NCBI GenBank assembly: GCA_023052935.1 | Contig: CM041293.1 | Location: 177,311,600-177,375,599 of the forward strand | Length of the DNA: 64,000 nt | Direction of reading: 5' to 3' | From: Piezodorus guildinii | Lineage: Eukaryota > Arthropoda > Insecta > Hemiptera > Pentatomidae | Shown: piece after piece, positions 9,987 through 20,972 of the stretch | Position numbering within the stretch: position 1 is the first letter of the stretch | How the letters are laid out: every line of letters begins with the position of its first letter | The notes under the pieces: model-generated | Seen by the model: only the letters and a program-made list of their open reading frames with translations | Database searches by the model: none | What the model was told of the DNA's origin: nothing | Program-made: the position numbers and the translations under genes

Positions 9987-10598
9987 CTATACGTCATCAT
10001 CATCATCATCCGTGGCGCTACAGACCGATGTGGTCCTTGGCCTCCTCAATAAGTCTTCGCCAGGTGGTTCGGTCTTGAGCAGCCGCTCGCCAGTTGCGGG
10101 TGTCAAGTCGGCGAAGAGCATCCCTGGCAACGGCGTCCTCCCATCTAAGCCGAGGTCTTCCTCTTCCCCTTGTCTGGTGGAGCCTCCCATCCAGCAGTTT
10201 TTTTGGAACTTCATCGTCTGGCATCCGTACAACGTGGCCAGCCCAGCGCAGCTTCCCAAGTTGATTAACCTCATCACATCAGCGTCGCCATAGATCCGGT
10301 AGATTTCCAGGTTTGTCCTCCGCCTCCAGCTTTCCCCGATCTTGACTGGCCCAAATATCTTTCTTTCAAATATGAGGATTTCCCTCTCCTCTTTACCAGT
10401 GAGGGTCCATGTCTCAGATCCATAAGTTAAAACGGGCCTAATGAAGGTCTTATACAAAAGGCACTTTGTGCGACGGGTGAGGTAGGCACTTCTCAGATGC
10501 TTTGTGAAGCCAAAATAGCACCTGTTGGCTTTGAGAAGACGCTGACTTGTTTCCCCGGAGATCCTATTTCCACAATTCACTACTGATCCGAGGTACAC
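9987..10598 (-). pseudogene. RTE reverse transcriptase C-terminus
   Basis: The minus-strand frame reads YLGSVVNCGNRISGE, then LLYKTFIRPVLTYGSETWTL and ERKIFGPVKIGESWRRRTNLE, the conserved thumb and post-RT region of RTE-type proteins. After the IYRIYGDADVMRLINLG block the frame shifts. A second minus frame (10018-10224: RGRGRPRLRWEDAVARDALR) carries the usual C-terminal tail. No polymerase active site is left, so this is a dead 5'-truncated copy. Confidence 0.88.
9990..10598 (-). mobile_element. RTE-clade LINE 3' fragment, nested in UR1
   Basis: 5'-truncated LINE ending in a (GAT)n/(ATG)n microtail (read on the minus strand), a hallmark of RTE elements. It contains only the C-terminal end of the RT ORF. 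It lies inside a UR1 copy and is therefore younger than it. Confidence 0.85.
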
Positions 10599-10937
10599 AA
10601 ATTGGTCACCTTTATACGATTTTCTCCAAAATAGCTCAAACGATTTTGATTAAAATCGCTATATGGATGTAAAATATAATGGTCTTTAATATAATGTAGT
10701 TTTTTTTCTGATTGAAATGGTCTGACAGGACTTAATGTCGATAATTTAAATTGTCTTTCTCTAAAGTACCTTTGATTTTGTAGATTGAAAAAAATAAGGC
10801 ACATCACCTTATTAGCATTAATAAATAACGGCTAAATATGCAAGTTGAGCGAATTTGATATACAAATAAAGGAGATAAGTGCAAACATATTTTTAAGATT
10901 TAAAGTGAAAGTCGTGTTTTGCCCGCACCAGGATTTT

Positions 10938-11202
10938 TATTTATTTAACGTCACTTTATGCTACTATGGCTAATCGGACGATGCTACAGTGGGAGTCCTA
11001 AATTTTGCCTATCCAGGTTTAAGTAGGAATGCAACCTTTGACCTCACATCGCAAAGGCTCGGGCAACTTTTTACTTTTCCTACGAAGGACAGTATAACTG
11101 AGGATTTTTTACTCCCACTATGGGATCCACCTGCAGGTTCGAACCTGTGACATTGGTAATAGAAGGTTGTATACTAGGCACTATGGTACAGAAGACCCCT
11201 AA
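10938..11202 (-). repeat. SINE-B copy
   Basis: Near full-length tRNA-derived SINE in reverse orientation. The 3' tail TTTATTTATTTAACGTCACT is at the left, then the body, and the head at the right has the B-box complement GGTTCGAACCTG. It directly abuts the UR1 copy at 10937. Confidence 0.8.
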
Positions 11203-11377
11203 ATATCTGCTGCGCGCAACACAGGAATTTCACTTACTTCTGTCATTAAAATTCTATTAAATACTTTACATTACACTGCATTACCTCATACAATTTTGCA
11301 CATAAGATAGATAAGATTTTGTACATAAGCTTTCCAACGTGATATACATATACGTTATACCATTTTATTACTATTCT

Positions 11378-11640
11378 TATGTTAGGGAAAAAAATGTGGT
11401 TCCGCCCAACGCACGAATTTCACTTGCATCCGTTATTCAAACCATTCCAGTTTTCACCGAAAATACACGTTTTAGGGTGGGTCCCTTGAGTCCAAATGAC
11501 CATATCACACAAATCAAGTCACAAATAAAAAATGATTAAGTCACAAAAGTTGTTTAAACTGAAATTTCATATGAAATGCCTATATGCCTGAGATGATACA
11601 GCAACTTTTAAAAAAATCAAAATTGACAAAACAGTAATAT
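11378..11640 (-). repeat. UR1, rearranged fragment
   Basis: A diverged left terminus (GTGGTTCCGCCCAACGCACG) in + orientation is joined directly to the reverse-orientation block ATTCCAGTTTTCACCGAAAA. A similar + terminus followed by reverse sequence occurs at 7091-7859. Confidence 0.6.
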
Positions 11641-12095
11641 TTAGTAATGAAACTCATGGAATAAAATGCGGAATAATTAAGAGCTTGTAACACAATATAT
11701 GTCAAATGCTATTTGCGTATGCAGTTAAAAGATAAACTCTTTACAGGTCCTGATAAGAGAGCTTGTGAAGTAGTAAAAAGAATTCTTCATTAGTCGTTTA
11801 AATACCAGGAGAAACCAATTCTAGAGTGTAATTTTACTATCTGAGAATACGAATAGTAATCTTATATTATATTATATTACTATTACTATATCAAGTGTGT
11901 GTGGACCGATTAAGGCCAAACCAAAAAGTTTACATGATCCATGGTCTGATTATCAACGGTTAGGAAGAAAAATCCAATTTTGAGATTTGTTTCTCTTGAT
12001 CTCAAGTAGTTAATGAATTAATGGCTTCAATAACTCCCTTATTTTTGGAGATAAAAAACAAATTAATTACAAAAAAAAAAAACGCGAATAATTAT
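11640..12095. other. AT-rich interval, nothing recognised
   Basis: No ORF, terminal repeat or match to the other families in the window. Confidence 0.5.
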
Positions 12096-12212
12096 AAAAA
12101 TCTGGTGCGAGCAACACACGACTTTCAGTTACCTCCGTTTTTAGAATCGATTAAGGAATTTTCAAAAACAGTAAGAGATAAAAATGAGTGAAACTATCAA
12201 TAGTCGAGAACT

Positions 12213-12217
<5 letters not shown>
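12096..12217 (+). repeat. UR1 left-end fragment
   Basis: AAATCTGGTGCGAGCAACAC followed by ACGACTTTCAGTTACCTCC and about 80 bp of the left arm, then replaced by a TA microsatellite. Confidence 0.8.
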
Positions 12218-12275
<58 letters not shown>

Positions 12276-12276
12276 C
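12218..12276. repeat. (TA)n microsatellite
   Basis: Near-pure TA dinucleotides. A second run lies at 12607-12652, preceded by (CTAT)n at about 12570-12600. Confidence 0.9.
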
Positions 12277-12601
12277 TTTTAATACCATAGATCAAGTGAA
12301 GTCATGAGATAGAATCTCGAAAATTCTAATCTACGAGCTGCAACAGAAGTCTGTGGTAAAATAAAATATTTTATGATCTAAAGGTATGATTTAGATGTTT
12401 GAAAACATTTATTTATGTTTGTTAGCAATGACATCACTGTTTCTCTAATTAGGTGACAAATGAGTGGGAGAAAATGCCAACCTTGAAGAGGCATCGGTTT
12501 TCTTCTGTAGGTGTTCTAGGCAGCAGTCTTTATCAAAGCATTCAGTTCAAAGTTTTATATACTATCTAATCTATATCTATCTATCTATCTATCTTTATAT
12601 A

Positions 12602-12654
<53 letters not shown>

Positions 12655-13135
12655 GTATATATACAATACTATCTAATCATTATATATATATTAAGGCATA
12701 CATATATATGTATACAGGTATATATAATAAAGGCAGGTAAATACAAAATTGAATGATATAATAATAAAATAATACAAAATACAATTACAAAGAAAAAAAA
12801 ATTCAAAATGAGCCAGGACATCAGAACGAGTTACTTAATATTAAATTATTTGATGGTTTGATTTTACCATAGAGAAAAGATCGAAAAAGAAATGAAGAGA
12901 TCATTAGATAACTGTAATAAGATACATTATCTATAATAATATAAAATTTAACCTGCTAGTCATGTCGATAAATTAAAAATAAAATTTATTGAAAAACAAA
13001 AAAAAACACATCATGCTTTTAAATAATAAAATAAAATAAATAATTTCACCTATTGAAACGGATTTCCACTTATTTCAGAATAATGCAAACAAACGTTAAT
13101 AAACTTTAGTAATGTTGCAACGATTGCAAACTAGA

Positions 13136-13203
13136 ATTAGAAAATTTTTACGACCGCAATACTTTCCCTAACTATATATTTCATATACAGGTAAGTGAAA
13201 GCA
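13136..13203 (+). repeat. UR1 right-end fragment
   Basis: CGACCGCAATACTTTCCCTA and the terminal ACAGGTAAGTGAAAGCA identify the right end of UR1. The preceding 12660-13135 is AT-rich with nothing recognised. Confidence 0.75.
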
Positions 13204-13227
13204 GAAAAAAAAAAAAATTACATACAG

Positions 13228-13420
13228 ACATTTTTTTTTTTTTTCCGTGGCACGACAGGCCAAAAAGGCCTTAGGCCTCGCGGTATAATCTCCTGGGAGG
13301 TTACACTCACGTTTCGTGATGCATTTTCTAGTGTAGGGTCATCACTCCCTACGCTTAATTCTGTGAGTAATTCTGTGTATAATATACTGTTGGAAGGTAA
13401 TGATGAAGGTGATGACAAAG
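13228..13420 (-). repeat. Retroposon 3' end with poly(A), SINE-C-like
   Basis: On the minus strand the sequence ends GGCCTGTCGTGCCACGG followed by about 15 A. The pattern matches the 3' end at 61488-61700 (GGTCTGTTGGGCCAAACG plus poly(A)), so the two belong to one family. The 5' boundary is uncertain. Confidence 0.5.
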
Positions 13421-13424
13421 TTGT

Positions 13425-13746
13425 AAAACTGATGAAAAGCCGATAAAACTAACTGACTGTTGTAGATTATAATAGATTATTTTATAAAACACTTGTTTCT
13501 ATTAAACTTAAAGTAATTAATTCTTTAACAATTTACTATCATCTCTAAGTGTAGTTGAAAATTTAAATTGCTTTTAACAATGGAGGTTGGAGTGCTGCCA
13601 ATGAGTAGTTTCTCTTCATGCCTTTTTCATGTGTTTTATCTAACAGCTAAATGTATTAACCAATATAGTTGTAAATAGCAATAAATAAATAAATAAAAAA
13701 ACAATGGAGGTAAGTGAAAGTCATGTGTTGCGCGCACCAAATGTTT
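13425..13746 (-). repeat. UR1 left arm with nested insertion
   Basis: Reverse UR1 from the AAAAGCCGATAAAACTAACT block to the left terminus (GGAGGTAAGTGAAAGTCATG). It is interrupted at 13587-13699. Confidence 0.8.
13587..13699 (+). mobile_element. Short retroposed LINE 3' tail with 11-bp target duplication
   Basis: A 113-bp insertion ending in AATAAATAAATAAATAAAAAA is bracketed by perfect AACAATGGAGG duplications (13576-13586 and 13700-13710) inside UR1. The end CAATAAATAAAT plus poly(A) recurs at about 25900-25955 and, reversed, at 39331-39355 and 59112-59150, so it is a severely 5'-truncated LINE copy. Confidence 0.8.
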
Positions 13747-14195
13747 TTACATTAACTTTCTAATACGGAAACTGTCTGCAAATTTTAGATTCCAGCAACA
13801 TCAACCTCTCTTGACCAAAATAGGAACACAAAACTCGTAAATAGACATATCTCCAAAGACATATCCAGCCAGAATACATATGGAAAAAAAAAAAAATTGT
13901 TCAGAAAAACCAGTCTATATCTTACATTTCCATCAGAAATATTAAGATCAAACTTAATAAAAAAAAAAAAAAAAAGTATTCCTGTTATAGCTGAAGCTTT
14001 CGACCTAAATAAACAGGCTCTGTAATATGAAGGAAGGAGATGGCTTTGAGATCTGCGTAGCAGAGAAGCGGAATGCTGTGTAGTGCTCGGCTAGATGTTG
14101 ATAACATCTTACTCTCAGATATGTCCTTTCGACCCTACAACATGTCATGACGGCAGATCTCATTCTTATGTTATAAAGCAGATATCTATCATATA

Positions 14196-14250
14196 TACAT
14201 ATATATATATACTATATATATATATATATTATATATATATATATATATAT
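14196..14250. repeat. (TA)n microsatellite
   Basis: Interrupted TA repeats. 13750-14195 before it holds no supported gene. Confidence 0.85.
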
Positions 14251-14254
14251 AGAA

Positions 14255-15045
14255 TAGAAAAACAATTTTATTCTGGGACTTTGTTCCCCTTTAAGAATAA
14301 CATGAAATTTACAAGTAAAGGTAGCACATCTGGCCAGATAACATTAAATAGACATAATTATGTACATAAGTAAAAGAGGTAGAAAAAGAAATTTAATATA
14401 AATGTATGTACATACACATCTCTATGTACCAAAGATAAGAAAAAGCGTAAAAAAAGTAAAGTAAACAAATAGTAAATTGAAAGTAAGAAACAACTAATTT
14501 TGAACACTCAAACGAAAAATAATAATAATATATACATGTATATATGAAATAAAATAAAAAATAAATAAGAAGGTAAACATAGGATATTCATTCCTTATAA
14601 CGATTATAATGAAAAATCTAATTTAAAATTAAAGATTAACAAGCGTCAGTTTGGAATAATAGGTGTTGGAAAAGGCGATATTTGAATGTGGATAAGGAAG
14701 AAGCATTACGTATATTGGAAGGAATGGAATTCCAGAATGTAATGGAACGGGCAAGAAAGGATCGATCGAAGGCTTTAGTTCTGTGGGATGGCATATAAAG
14801 GTCGGAATGGCGCGATCTTGTTTCAAGCAAGTGGACTGAGGATTTAAATTGAAGGAGACTGTAGATATAGGATGGATGCTGGGATTTTATAGTTTGGTAG
14901 ATAAATGACCCAAGGAAGTACTGTCTGCGTATGGAGGGAAGGAGCCACTTCAACTCGGCATAGCGGGGGGTCACATGAGACCGCCCCGAGGTACCCAAAA
15001 CAAATCTTAAAAAACAATTCATGAGACGCTTTAATTTATATATAT
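14255..15045 (-). mobile_element. CR1/Jockey-like LINE 3' end (LINE-C copy 1)
   Basis: Minus-strand LINE fragment with a 3' UTR ending ...AGTCCCAGAATAAAATTG, a terminus shared with 29298 and 31930. The ORF end lies at 14636-15040. The 5' truncation point is at a TA microsatellite into which mariner-A copy 3 has inserted. Confidence 0.82.
14636..15040 (-). pseudogene. LINE-C reverse transcriptase C-terminus
   Basis: The frame reads MNCFLRFVLGTSGRSHVTPR, then ELKWLLPSIRRQYFLGSFIY, ETRSRHSDLYMPSHRTKAFD, RSFLARSITFWNSIPSNIRN and SLSTFKYRLFQHLL, ending at a stop. This is the conserved C-terminal block of CR1/Jockey-type LINE polymerases (the domain after the thumb, with the SHRT..FDRSF and WNSIP signatures). 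The catalytic palm is missing. Sister fragments at 29559-29960, 30125-30893, 31091-31585 and 61895-62510 confirm the family. Confidence 0.85.
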
Positions 15046-15052
15046 ATATATA

Positions 15053-15859
15053 TTGGGTTGTGTCACATGAAATGTCCGTTTTCATGAAAACAAGATAATT
15101 TTATTCGAAGTATTTACCTTCTTTTTCTACACATTTTTTCCAACGTGACACCAATTTTTTTAACCCCGAACTGAAAAACTCTGAGCTTTGAAGTGAAACA
15201 AAATCTCAAAACGCACTTTTCATCATCATCATTTTTAAACAGTTTTCCTTTGACGAAGTTGTCTAAATTCCTGAACAGGTGGTAATCTGTTGGAGACAAG
15301 TCGGGAGAATATGGTGGGTGCGGAAGAAATTCGTAGCCCAGTTTCAATTTTTGCACGGTATGTTTTGAAACATGGGGACTAGCGTTGTCGTGTAAGAGTA
15401 TAGGAACCTCCGATTTACCAATCCAGGTTATTTTTTTTTTTAATTTTGTGTGCATTTGGTCAATTTTAATGCAGTACGTTGTAGAGGTAATGGTTTCATC
15501 TCTAGGTAAAAAGGAATAATAAATTATCCCAGCCATAGACCACCATACTGTAACCATCACTGTTCTGGAATGCAAATTCGGTTTTGGCATTTGCTCCGGG
15601 GTTCCGTCGATGTTCAAATATTTCTAGCGGCCTCAGCTGCTGAATAGCCGAGTTTAAACTCGTACAAAATATTACTCGAAAATCGCGTGTTTCCATGTTC
15701 ATATTTGGAGCTATACTAAAAAGTGGGTAATTGATTGGGAAGCTAATGTTTATAATACAAAGGTAGAGGATTAGTAACTGTTTACTTTAAATATGTAAAC
15801 ATTCGGAAGAAAACAACAGAGACCTGCAAAATCCTTTATGTATTACAGAAACTATAAAA
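15053..15859 (-). mobile_element. Mariner-A copy 3, one end missing
   Basis: The left terminus TTGGGTTGTGTCACATGAAA lies in a TA microsatellite. The other side breaks off within the 5' UTR-like region (…CAGAAACTATAAAAG at 15859), losing the terminal inverted repeat. Its internal deletion differs from that of copies 1, 2, 4 and 5. Confidence 0.9.
15114..15702 (-). pseudogene. Mariner transposase, catalytic half retained
   Basis: The N-terminus (METRDFRVIFC..., 15502-15702) is frameshifted and lacks the helix-turn-helix. The downstream frame (15114-15617) keeps part of the catalytic domain: VTVWWSMAGIIYYSFLP, then the second aspartate in LLHDNASPH and the third in SPDLSPTDYHLF. Their spacing fits the mariner DD34D pattern after allowing for a one-residue gap. 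The first catalytic aspartate is missing, so it is inactive. Confidence 0.88.
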
Positions 15860-15879
15860 GTTCAAGCATAGAAGGATGT

Positions 15880-16215
15880 TATTATTAAGGATTAATATGC
15901 CCTAGATCACGGGTTCAAACCCGGCAGATTCAAACACCTTGTTGAATACATCGAGGTTCACCTGTGGAGCAGTGGCTAGCATTACAGCGTTCTATGCTTG
16001 AGGTCGCAAGTTCAAAACCAGCATATGGCCCTATATTTGCTTTAAGGGAGTAAAAATTCTAGGCTATTTCGTCCTTTAAAAGAGGCTGTTATGCTAGCCA
16101 ATACTCCACAGGTGACCCTGGATGCCTTCAAAAAGTTATTAAGGATTAATATGCCCTAGATCACGGGTTCAAACCTGGCTTGATAAATGTATCGAGGGTC
16201 ACCTGTGGTGTGGCT
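15880..16215 (+). repeat. Cluster of broken SINE-B heads
   Basis: Three head fragments: ATCACGGGTTCAAACCCGGC near 15905, CACCTGTGGAGCAGTGGCTAG near 15960 with a full head, and ATCACGGGTTCAAACCTGGC near 16160 with CACCTGTGGTGTGGCTAGCG after it. Part of the first (ATTAAGGATTAATATGCCCT) is repeated near 16137, so a local duplication is likely. Confidence 0.7.
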
Positions 16216-16232
16216 AGCGGACATTACATGTG

Positions 16233-16235
<3 letters not shown>

Positions 16236-16292
<57 letters not shown>
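16236..16292. repeat. (TA)n microsatellite
   Basis: About 28 TA dinucleotides following the SINE-B cluster. Confidence 0.92.
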
Positions 16293-16298
<6 letters not shown>

Positions 16299-16410
16299 TT
16301 GTAAAAGTGAATTATTGCCTTTTGTTGTAGCATTGGGAGGTAACAATGTTATAACCCCAAGATCATATGTTTATTAAATTAATTATTTCATAGTACAGTA
16401 AAACTGACTT

Positions 16411-17160
16411 AAAAATCTGGTGCGGACAACACATGACTTTCAATTACCTCCGTTTTTAAAATAGATTAAAGAGTTTTCAAATACAGTTAGAGATAAAAAA
16501 GAGTGAAACAATTAAAGAACTAATTAAATTGAATTTCTATAAAAACATGTTTTTTATTAAAAAATCTATTATATTATTATCTGAAATAATCAGTTAGTTT
16601 TATCGGTTTTTTCATCACTCTTTGTTAACTTTTACAAGCTTGTTTATAGGATAATATTTTTTCTAAAATCTTTAGTTTTCCAATGGCATATTATATATGC
16701 ATATTACTGAACTTATGATCGAAAACAAAAAATTGCATTAAACAAATATTTTTACAGTTTTTTCCTGTAGTCAGATCTCGAATTCGTTCAAACCTAAATG
16801 GTATTAAAGTCCATTAAATTTTACATCGATATAGCGAATGAAAATCGTTAAAGCCGTTTTTGAGAAAATCGTAAAAAGATGCAAAATGCATGGTTCATAG
16901 TGACTTCTAGTTAGCTGATTTTGATGAAAAAGTTTTTGTAACATCTCGGGCGTATAGTTGTCTTAAATATTAAATTTCAGTTTCATATGACTTATCGTTT
17001 ACGCGCGAGAGTTACCACACACAGACCTTTGCGGGACTTGATAATTTTGAATCAGGAGACCCTAAAACGTGTATTTCCGTTGAAAACTGGAAATCGAACA
17101 TTTTCACGATCACAATACATTCCCTTACTATATATTTCATATATAGGTAAGTGAAAGTAA
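16411..17160 (+). repeat. UR1 copy, both ends present
   Basis: Left end AAAAATCTGGTGCGGACAAC and right end ATATAGGTAAGTGAAAGTAA. Some internal sequence is deleted around 16760. No ORF. Confidence 0.88.
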
Positions 17161-17491
17161 AAATCTGGTGTGGACAACACACGACTTTCATTTACCTCGT
17201 CTGTTAAAATCAACTTAAAAACTATTAAATGTACTTCAATTTAAAAAATATTCAAAGTTGATTTTAATAAAACGTGTATTCATTTTCGTTGGAAACATAA
17301 GATTTAGATTAAATAATATAACTATATTAAATTGTTAATCAGTAATACGTTTATTCTCTATTCGTTACTTTATATTATCTTTTACAACTTCGTGTATCAG
17401 ATAATGTTTTCTCTAAAACTTTTCTCTTTCCAACGGTATATTATATTGTCTGTTGACTGTTCTTATTATCAAAAAACCAAAAACTACATAA
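17157..17491 (+). repeat. UR1 left arm, head-to-tail with the previous copy
   Basis: A second UR1 starts (AAAAATCTGGTGTGGACAAC) within the terminal A-run of the first. It continues to the CCAACGGTATATTATATTGT block and then stops. Head-to-tail adjacency with a shared A-run suggests insertion next to an existing UR1 end. Confidence 0.78.
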
Positions 17492-18290
17492 AAAATCCGG
17501 CCCGGAGGACCATTAAACTGTTTGGTCTAACCATACAGACTAGACCAAGTGGCAGCAACTGACAACTGATGGGATTAAATATTTGTGTATTTTAAATAAA
17601 TGAGAAAGGTTATGGATTAGAATTTAGGTGGGGTACATAATTACTTCTTGGTGGTATAGTGTTCCTCTCAGTTCATCTATTCATTCTCCCCGCCCTGTCG
17701 TCCAGCCTAGGGCCACCTTTCTACCTCTACGCCATCCTGTTAACAGCGTACTCAGAAAAGAAGATGGTAAATGGTGTTTAGCGTGCTCGCTTCTGCTGTA
17801 CAAGAACTTCTTTTCTTACCATATGTTCTATGTTACCATAAAGATGGCTGCTTGTGGCACATTGATTGAATTGAGCGTACATGTTACGCGAACAGCATCC
17901 ACATATGTATTTGCTATTTCGGACCTTCTTCAGAGAAGGTTGTTATGTGAAAACGACTTATCAACTATCAAGTTCGCACAATTTAAAATACGCAGTTTTA
18001 TCACACCTTTTTTCTTAATAAACAATATTTATATAATGATGAATTATGTAATCTGAAATCAGTTTTGACTAGAATTTAATTTGTTGAGAGACCAGATAAG
18101 GTTTAGTGCCTTGCAGTAAGTGTTTTAAGTACTTGCAATCATTTCAATAAAATCATGTTTCTGTGTTATTGAGAAACCAATTATGTGATATTTAAAAATT
18201 ATCTTCCCAACATTTTAAATTAATGTAAATATATATAACTTACGGCCAATTACTAATCAAACATAATGAAACACTATATAACACTTCATA
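17492..18290. other. No recognised feature
   Basis: 17628-18056 is open for 142 codons on the + strand, but the translation has no domain I recognise and its composition is mixed. I do not call it a gene. Confidence 0.4.
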
Positions 18291-18294
18291 CATC

Positions 18295-18600
18295 GAACGA
18301 ACATGCCAATATTGGCAAAACTTGAGATTCTTGTAAATATTTTTAATCGATTATACATGACCCATTTTGATCTATTGCATGTTGCCATCTTTCTGGTAAC
18401 GTTTGGAATTTGGTCATCATCAACAGTTGAAGGACGACCCTAGCGCTTAGCGCGTTTTCCAAGTCAAAATATCTGGTTCTGAACCGAGCAAAACCTCTTA
18501 CGGACATTGCTTTCTGCTAAGGCTTCATCGCCATACACAGTGCAAATTTAGTTAACCGCCTCTGCAGCAGATTTACTTTTTCGGATAATAAAAAATGAAC
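18295..18600 (-). pseudogene. Cryptic mariner (family C) remnant, HTH joined to C-terminus
   Basis: On the minus strand, with small frame breaks, the sequence reads KSKSAAEAVN, then VYGDEALAESNVRKRFARFR and YFDLENALSARVV (mariner helix-turn-helix and linker). It passes directly into KFQTLPERWQHAIDQNGSCI, the mariner C-terminal end. The whole catalytic core is deleted. The sequence differs from mariner-A and -B here, so it is a third mariner lineage. Confidence 0.7.
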
Positions 18601-18701
18601 AAAATACATTTTTTTTCCCTTCCATTTTCAGAAAGCAAAATACCACTTAAAGATAAGGAATCTTGGTTGAAACTGATGCATAAAAGCACTTTAACTAATC
18701 C

Positions 18702-19543
18702 TTTTTACTTTCACTTACCTATATATGAAATAATTAGTAAAGGAAAGTATTGCGATCGTGAAAATTTTCGAATTCCAGTTTTCAACGGAAATACATATTT
18801 TAGGATCCCCTGAGTCCAAATAACCAAGTCCTGCAAAAAGGTCTGTGCGTGTGTGTGGTCCAACTCCAACGCGTAAACGAAAAGTCCTATGTTACAGACA
18901 TTTCATATTTACAAGAACTATACGCCCGAGATGTTACAAAAACTTATTCATCAAAATCAGCTAACCAGAAGAGTCACTTTATACTATACATTTTTCATTT
19001 TACGATTTTCTCCAAAACGGCTTCAACGATTTTGATTAAACTCGCTATATTGTTGTAAAATTTATTAGGATTTGACACCATGTAGGTTTAATTCTGATTA
19101 AAATAGTCTGACAGGGCTTAAATGGTGATATTTTAAATTTTCTTCTACCAAAGTACCTTTAATTTTGTAGATTCTATAAAAATAACCATATTATCTTGTT
19201 ACCACTGACGAAAAACAAGTAAATATATAAGTTGAACGAATTCCAATATCCAACTGAATGAAAAAACTGAAAAAATATTTTTTTAATACAATTTTTTGTT
19301 TTTGAACATAAGAACCGTAATATAAATGTATAATATATCGTTGGAAAGCTAAAGGTTTTTGAAAAAATATTATCATATACACAAGCTTGTTAAAGTTATC
19401 AGCGAGTGATGAAAAGCCGATAAAACTAACGGATTGTTGTAGATAAAAATATAATAGTTTATTTAATAAAACACATGTTTCTAAAGACATTTTAACAACG
19501 GCGTAAGTGAAAGTCATGTGAAAAAAATCACCAGATTTTTTAG
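18702..19543 (-). repeat. UR1 copy, nearly full length
   Basis: Right terminus TTTTTACTTTCACTTACCTA at 18703, all conserved internal blocks, and left terminus GCGTAAGTGAAAGTCATGTG at about 19503, with a diverged outer end (ATCACCAGATTTTTTA). Confidence 0.85.
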
Positions 19544-19904
19544 AAAATGTAAACATTATTGACCATTGACTTTATAAACACAAAGAGGATTAAATTGAAA
19601 TATTAAAAAATGCTACGAATTTATTTGACAACACAATACATTAATCTATTTTTTGGTGAATAAAATAAAAATAATCTAAATGTCTAAGATTAATTACCAA
19701 TCCTTTGAAAAGAACGTAAATAAAAACAATAGTCTATTAATTTCAAATAGCCATTTTTAAACACTATCATACATACACATCATTGCTCATTCATTCATAA
19801 TTGAACAAAGGCTTTTCATAAAGGTTAAAGAATAGTCTAACAAAGACTAAAATTTCTTCATAAAAGTGTTGAAAACAAACTGAATTTGGGTTTACTTGTG
19901 CTTT

Positions 19905-20170
19905 AGGGCCTAGCGGAGCAGCCTTATATGCCCAAGGTCACGGGTTCGAACCTCACAGATGGCTCAAGGATTTTTTTAAAGGGAGTAAAAATGGTCTGAT
20001 TTTTGCGTCCTTCGGAGGAGACGTAAAAAGGTTGTCCCGAGTCTTTGCGATTTCAGGTACTCATTAAAGATCCCTATCCTAATTAAATCCGAACGGGCTA
20101 AATTGAGAACTCCCGCTGTAAAATCGTCTAATTAGCCACAATAGTATAAAGTGACGTTTAATGAATAAAC
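19905..20170 (+). repeat. SINE-B copy
   Basis: The head is recognisable from CAAGGTCACGGGTTCGAACC (B box). The body and tail TAAAGTGACGTTTAATGAAT follow. The A-box side is truncated. Confidence 0.8.
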
Positions 20171-20820
20171 AAAATCATTTTTGATCTTTTGTTTAAAGTA
20201 TCAGATATACGTATAAACAGGATTTGTAGAAATTACAACTATTTTCTCCTCAAAATCAGAATTTATTCAAAATTACAAACGTTGAAGAGAAGCTATAAAC
20301 TTTACTTTGCGCATGCGATAATATCGATGAATTTTAACCGAGCCTGAACAAATACGAACATAGCATTGATGTTTACATTGAGACACAATCCGTAATCCAG
20401 TGGACGGAGGATTTTCGACCAATGAATACAGAGCTCTCAATTGGAGTGGCCGAGGCAGTGAAGTGGTTGGCTAATTGAATGGGACCGCTAATGGTAGACC
20501 CTACCTCATTGGTGGATGTATTCCTAGCCTCTATGCTCGAGATTCAGGAGGCAGTGTATTGAACAAGGGACCATCTTGAACGAGTCGTTCAATATTCATC
20601 ACCGCCTTCGCAGTCTCTTATCCTTATTTCCTTCCATCCTTCCTTTTTTTCTTCCTTCCAGAGCCGCCGTTCAGGACCTCTTTAAATAAATAAACTGATT
20701 TCCTAAAAGCATTCTGTCCCTCTTCTAGCTGGCACACCGGTTTTACTTCTCTTAAAATCTCTAGAAAAATTAATACGAATAAAACGAGAGTCTTTAAATT
20801 AAAATATTTAAGGTGATAAA
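20171..20820. other. Unassigned; moderately G/C-richer 20320-20640
   Basis: 20318 onward has TGCGCATGCGATAATATCGA, resembling an NRF1-type palindrome beside a TATCGAT motif. No ORF or repeat match is supported. It could be a promoter or an unknown repeat. Confidence 0.35.
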
Positions 20821-20824
20821 TATA

Positions 20825-20972
20825 AAAAATCTGGTGCGCGCCACATTCGACATTCACTTACCTGACGTTGGTTAAAATCAATTTAAGATCTTTTAAATTA
20901 TGTTAGAGCTAAAAAAAGTTTAAAGAATTACATTCAGTTTCGTTAAAAACATATGTTTTAGCTTAAATAAAA
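20825..20972 (+). repeat. UR1 left arm interrupted by the SINE-A array
   Basis: Left end AAAAATCTGGTGCGCGCCAC. It is broken at 20972 by the SINE insertion and resumes at 22264 with the same 16 bp. Confidence 0.8.

Larger units (their letters stand above)
9666..10937 (-). repeat. UR1 copy split by an RTE LINE insertion
   Basis: Both UR1 termini are present: TTACTTTCACTTACCTATAT near 9670 and the CTGGTGCGGGC end (as GCCCGCACCAGG) near 10930. The right end carries a small local duplication (two ATATGAAATA...TTACCT blocks). At 9990-10598 the element is interrupted by an RTE LINE. The UR1 text on the two sides overlaps at CACCT(TT)ATACG, which looks like an imperfect target duplication. Confidence 0.85.

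Noticed and set aside
17628..18056. 142-codon + strand ORF
   Set aside because: No domain, no coding-like periodicity I can defend, no repeat match. Not enough to call a gene.
20430..20520. Possible tRNA-Ser/Leu-like A box (GAGTGGCCGAGGCAGTGAAG)
   Set aside because: No matching B box at a suitable distance.
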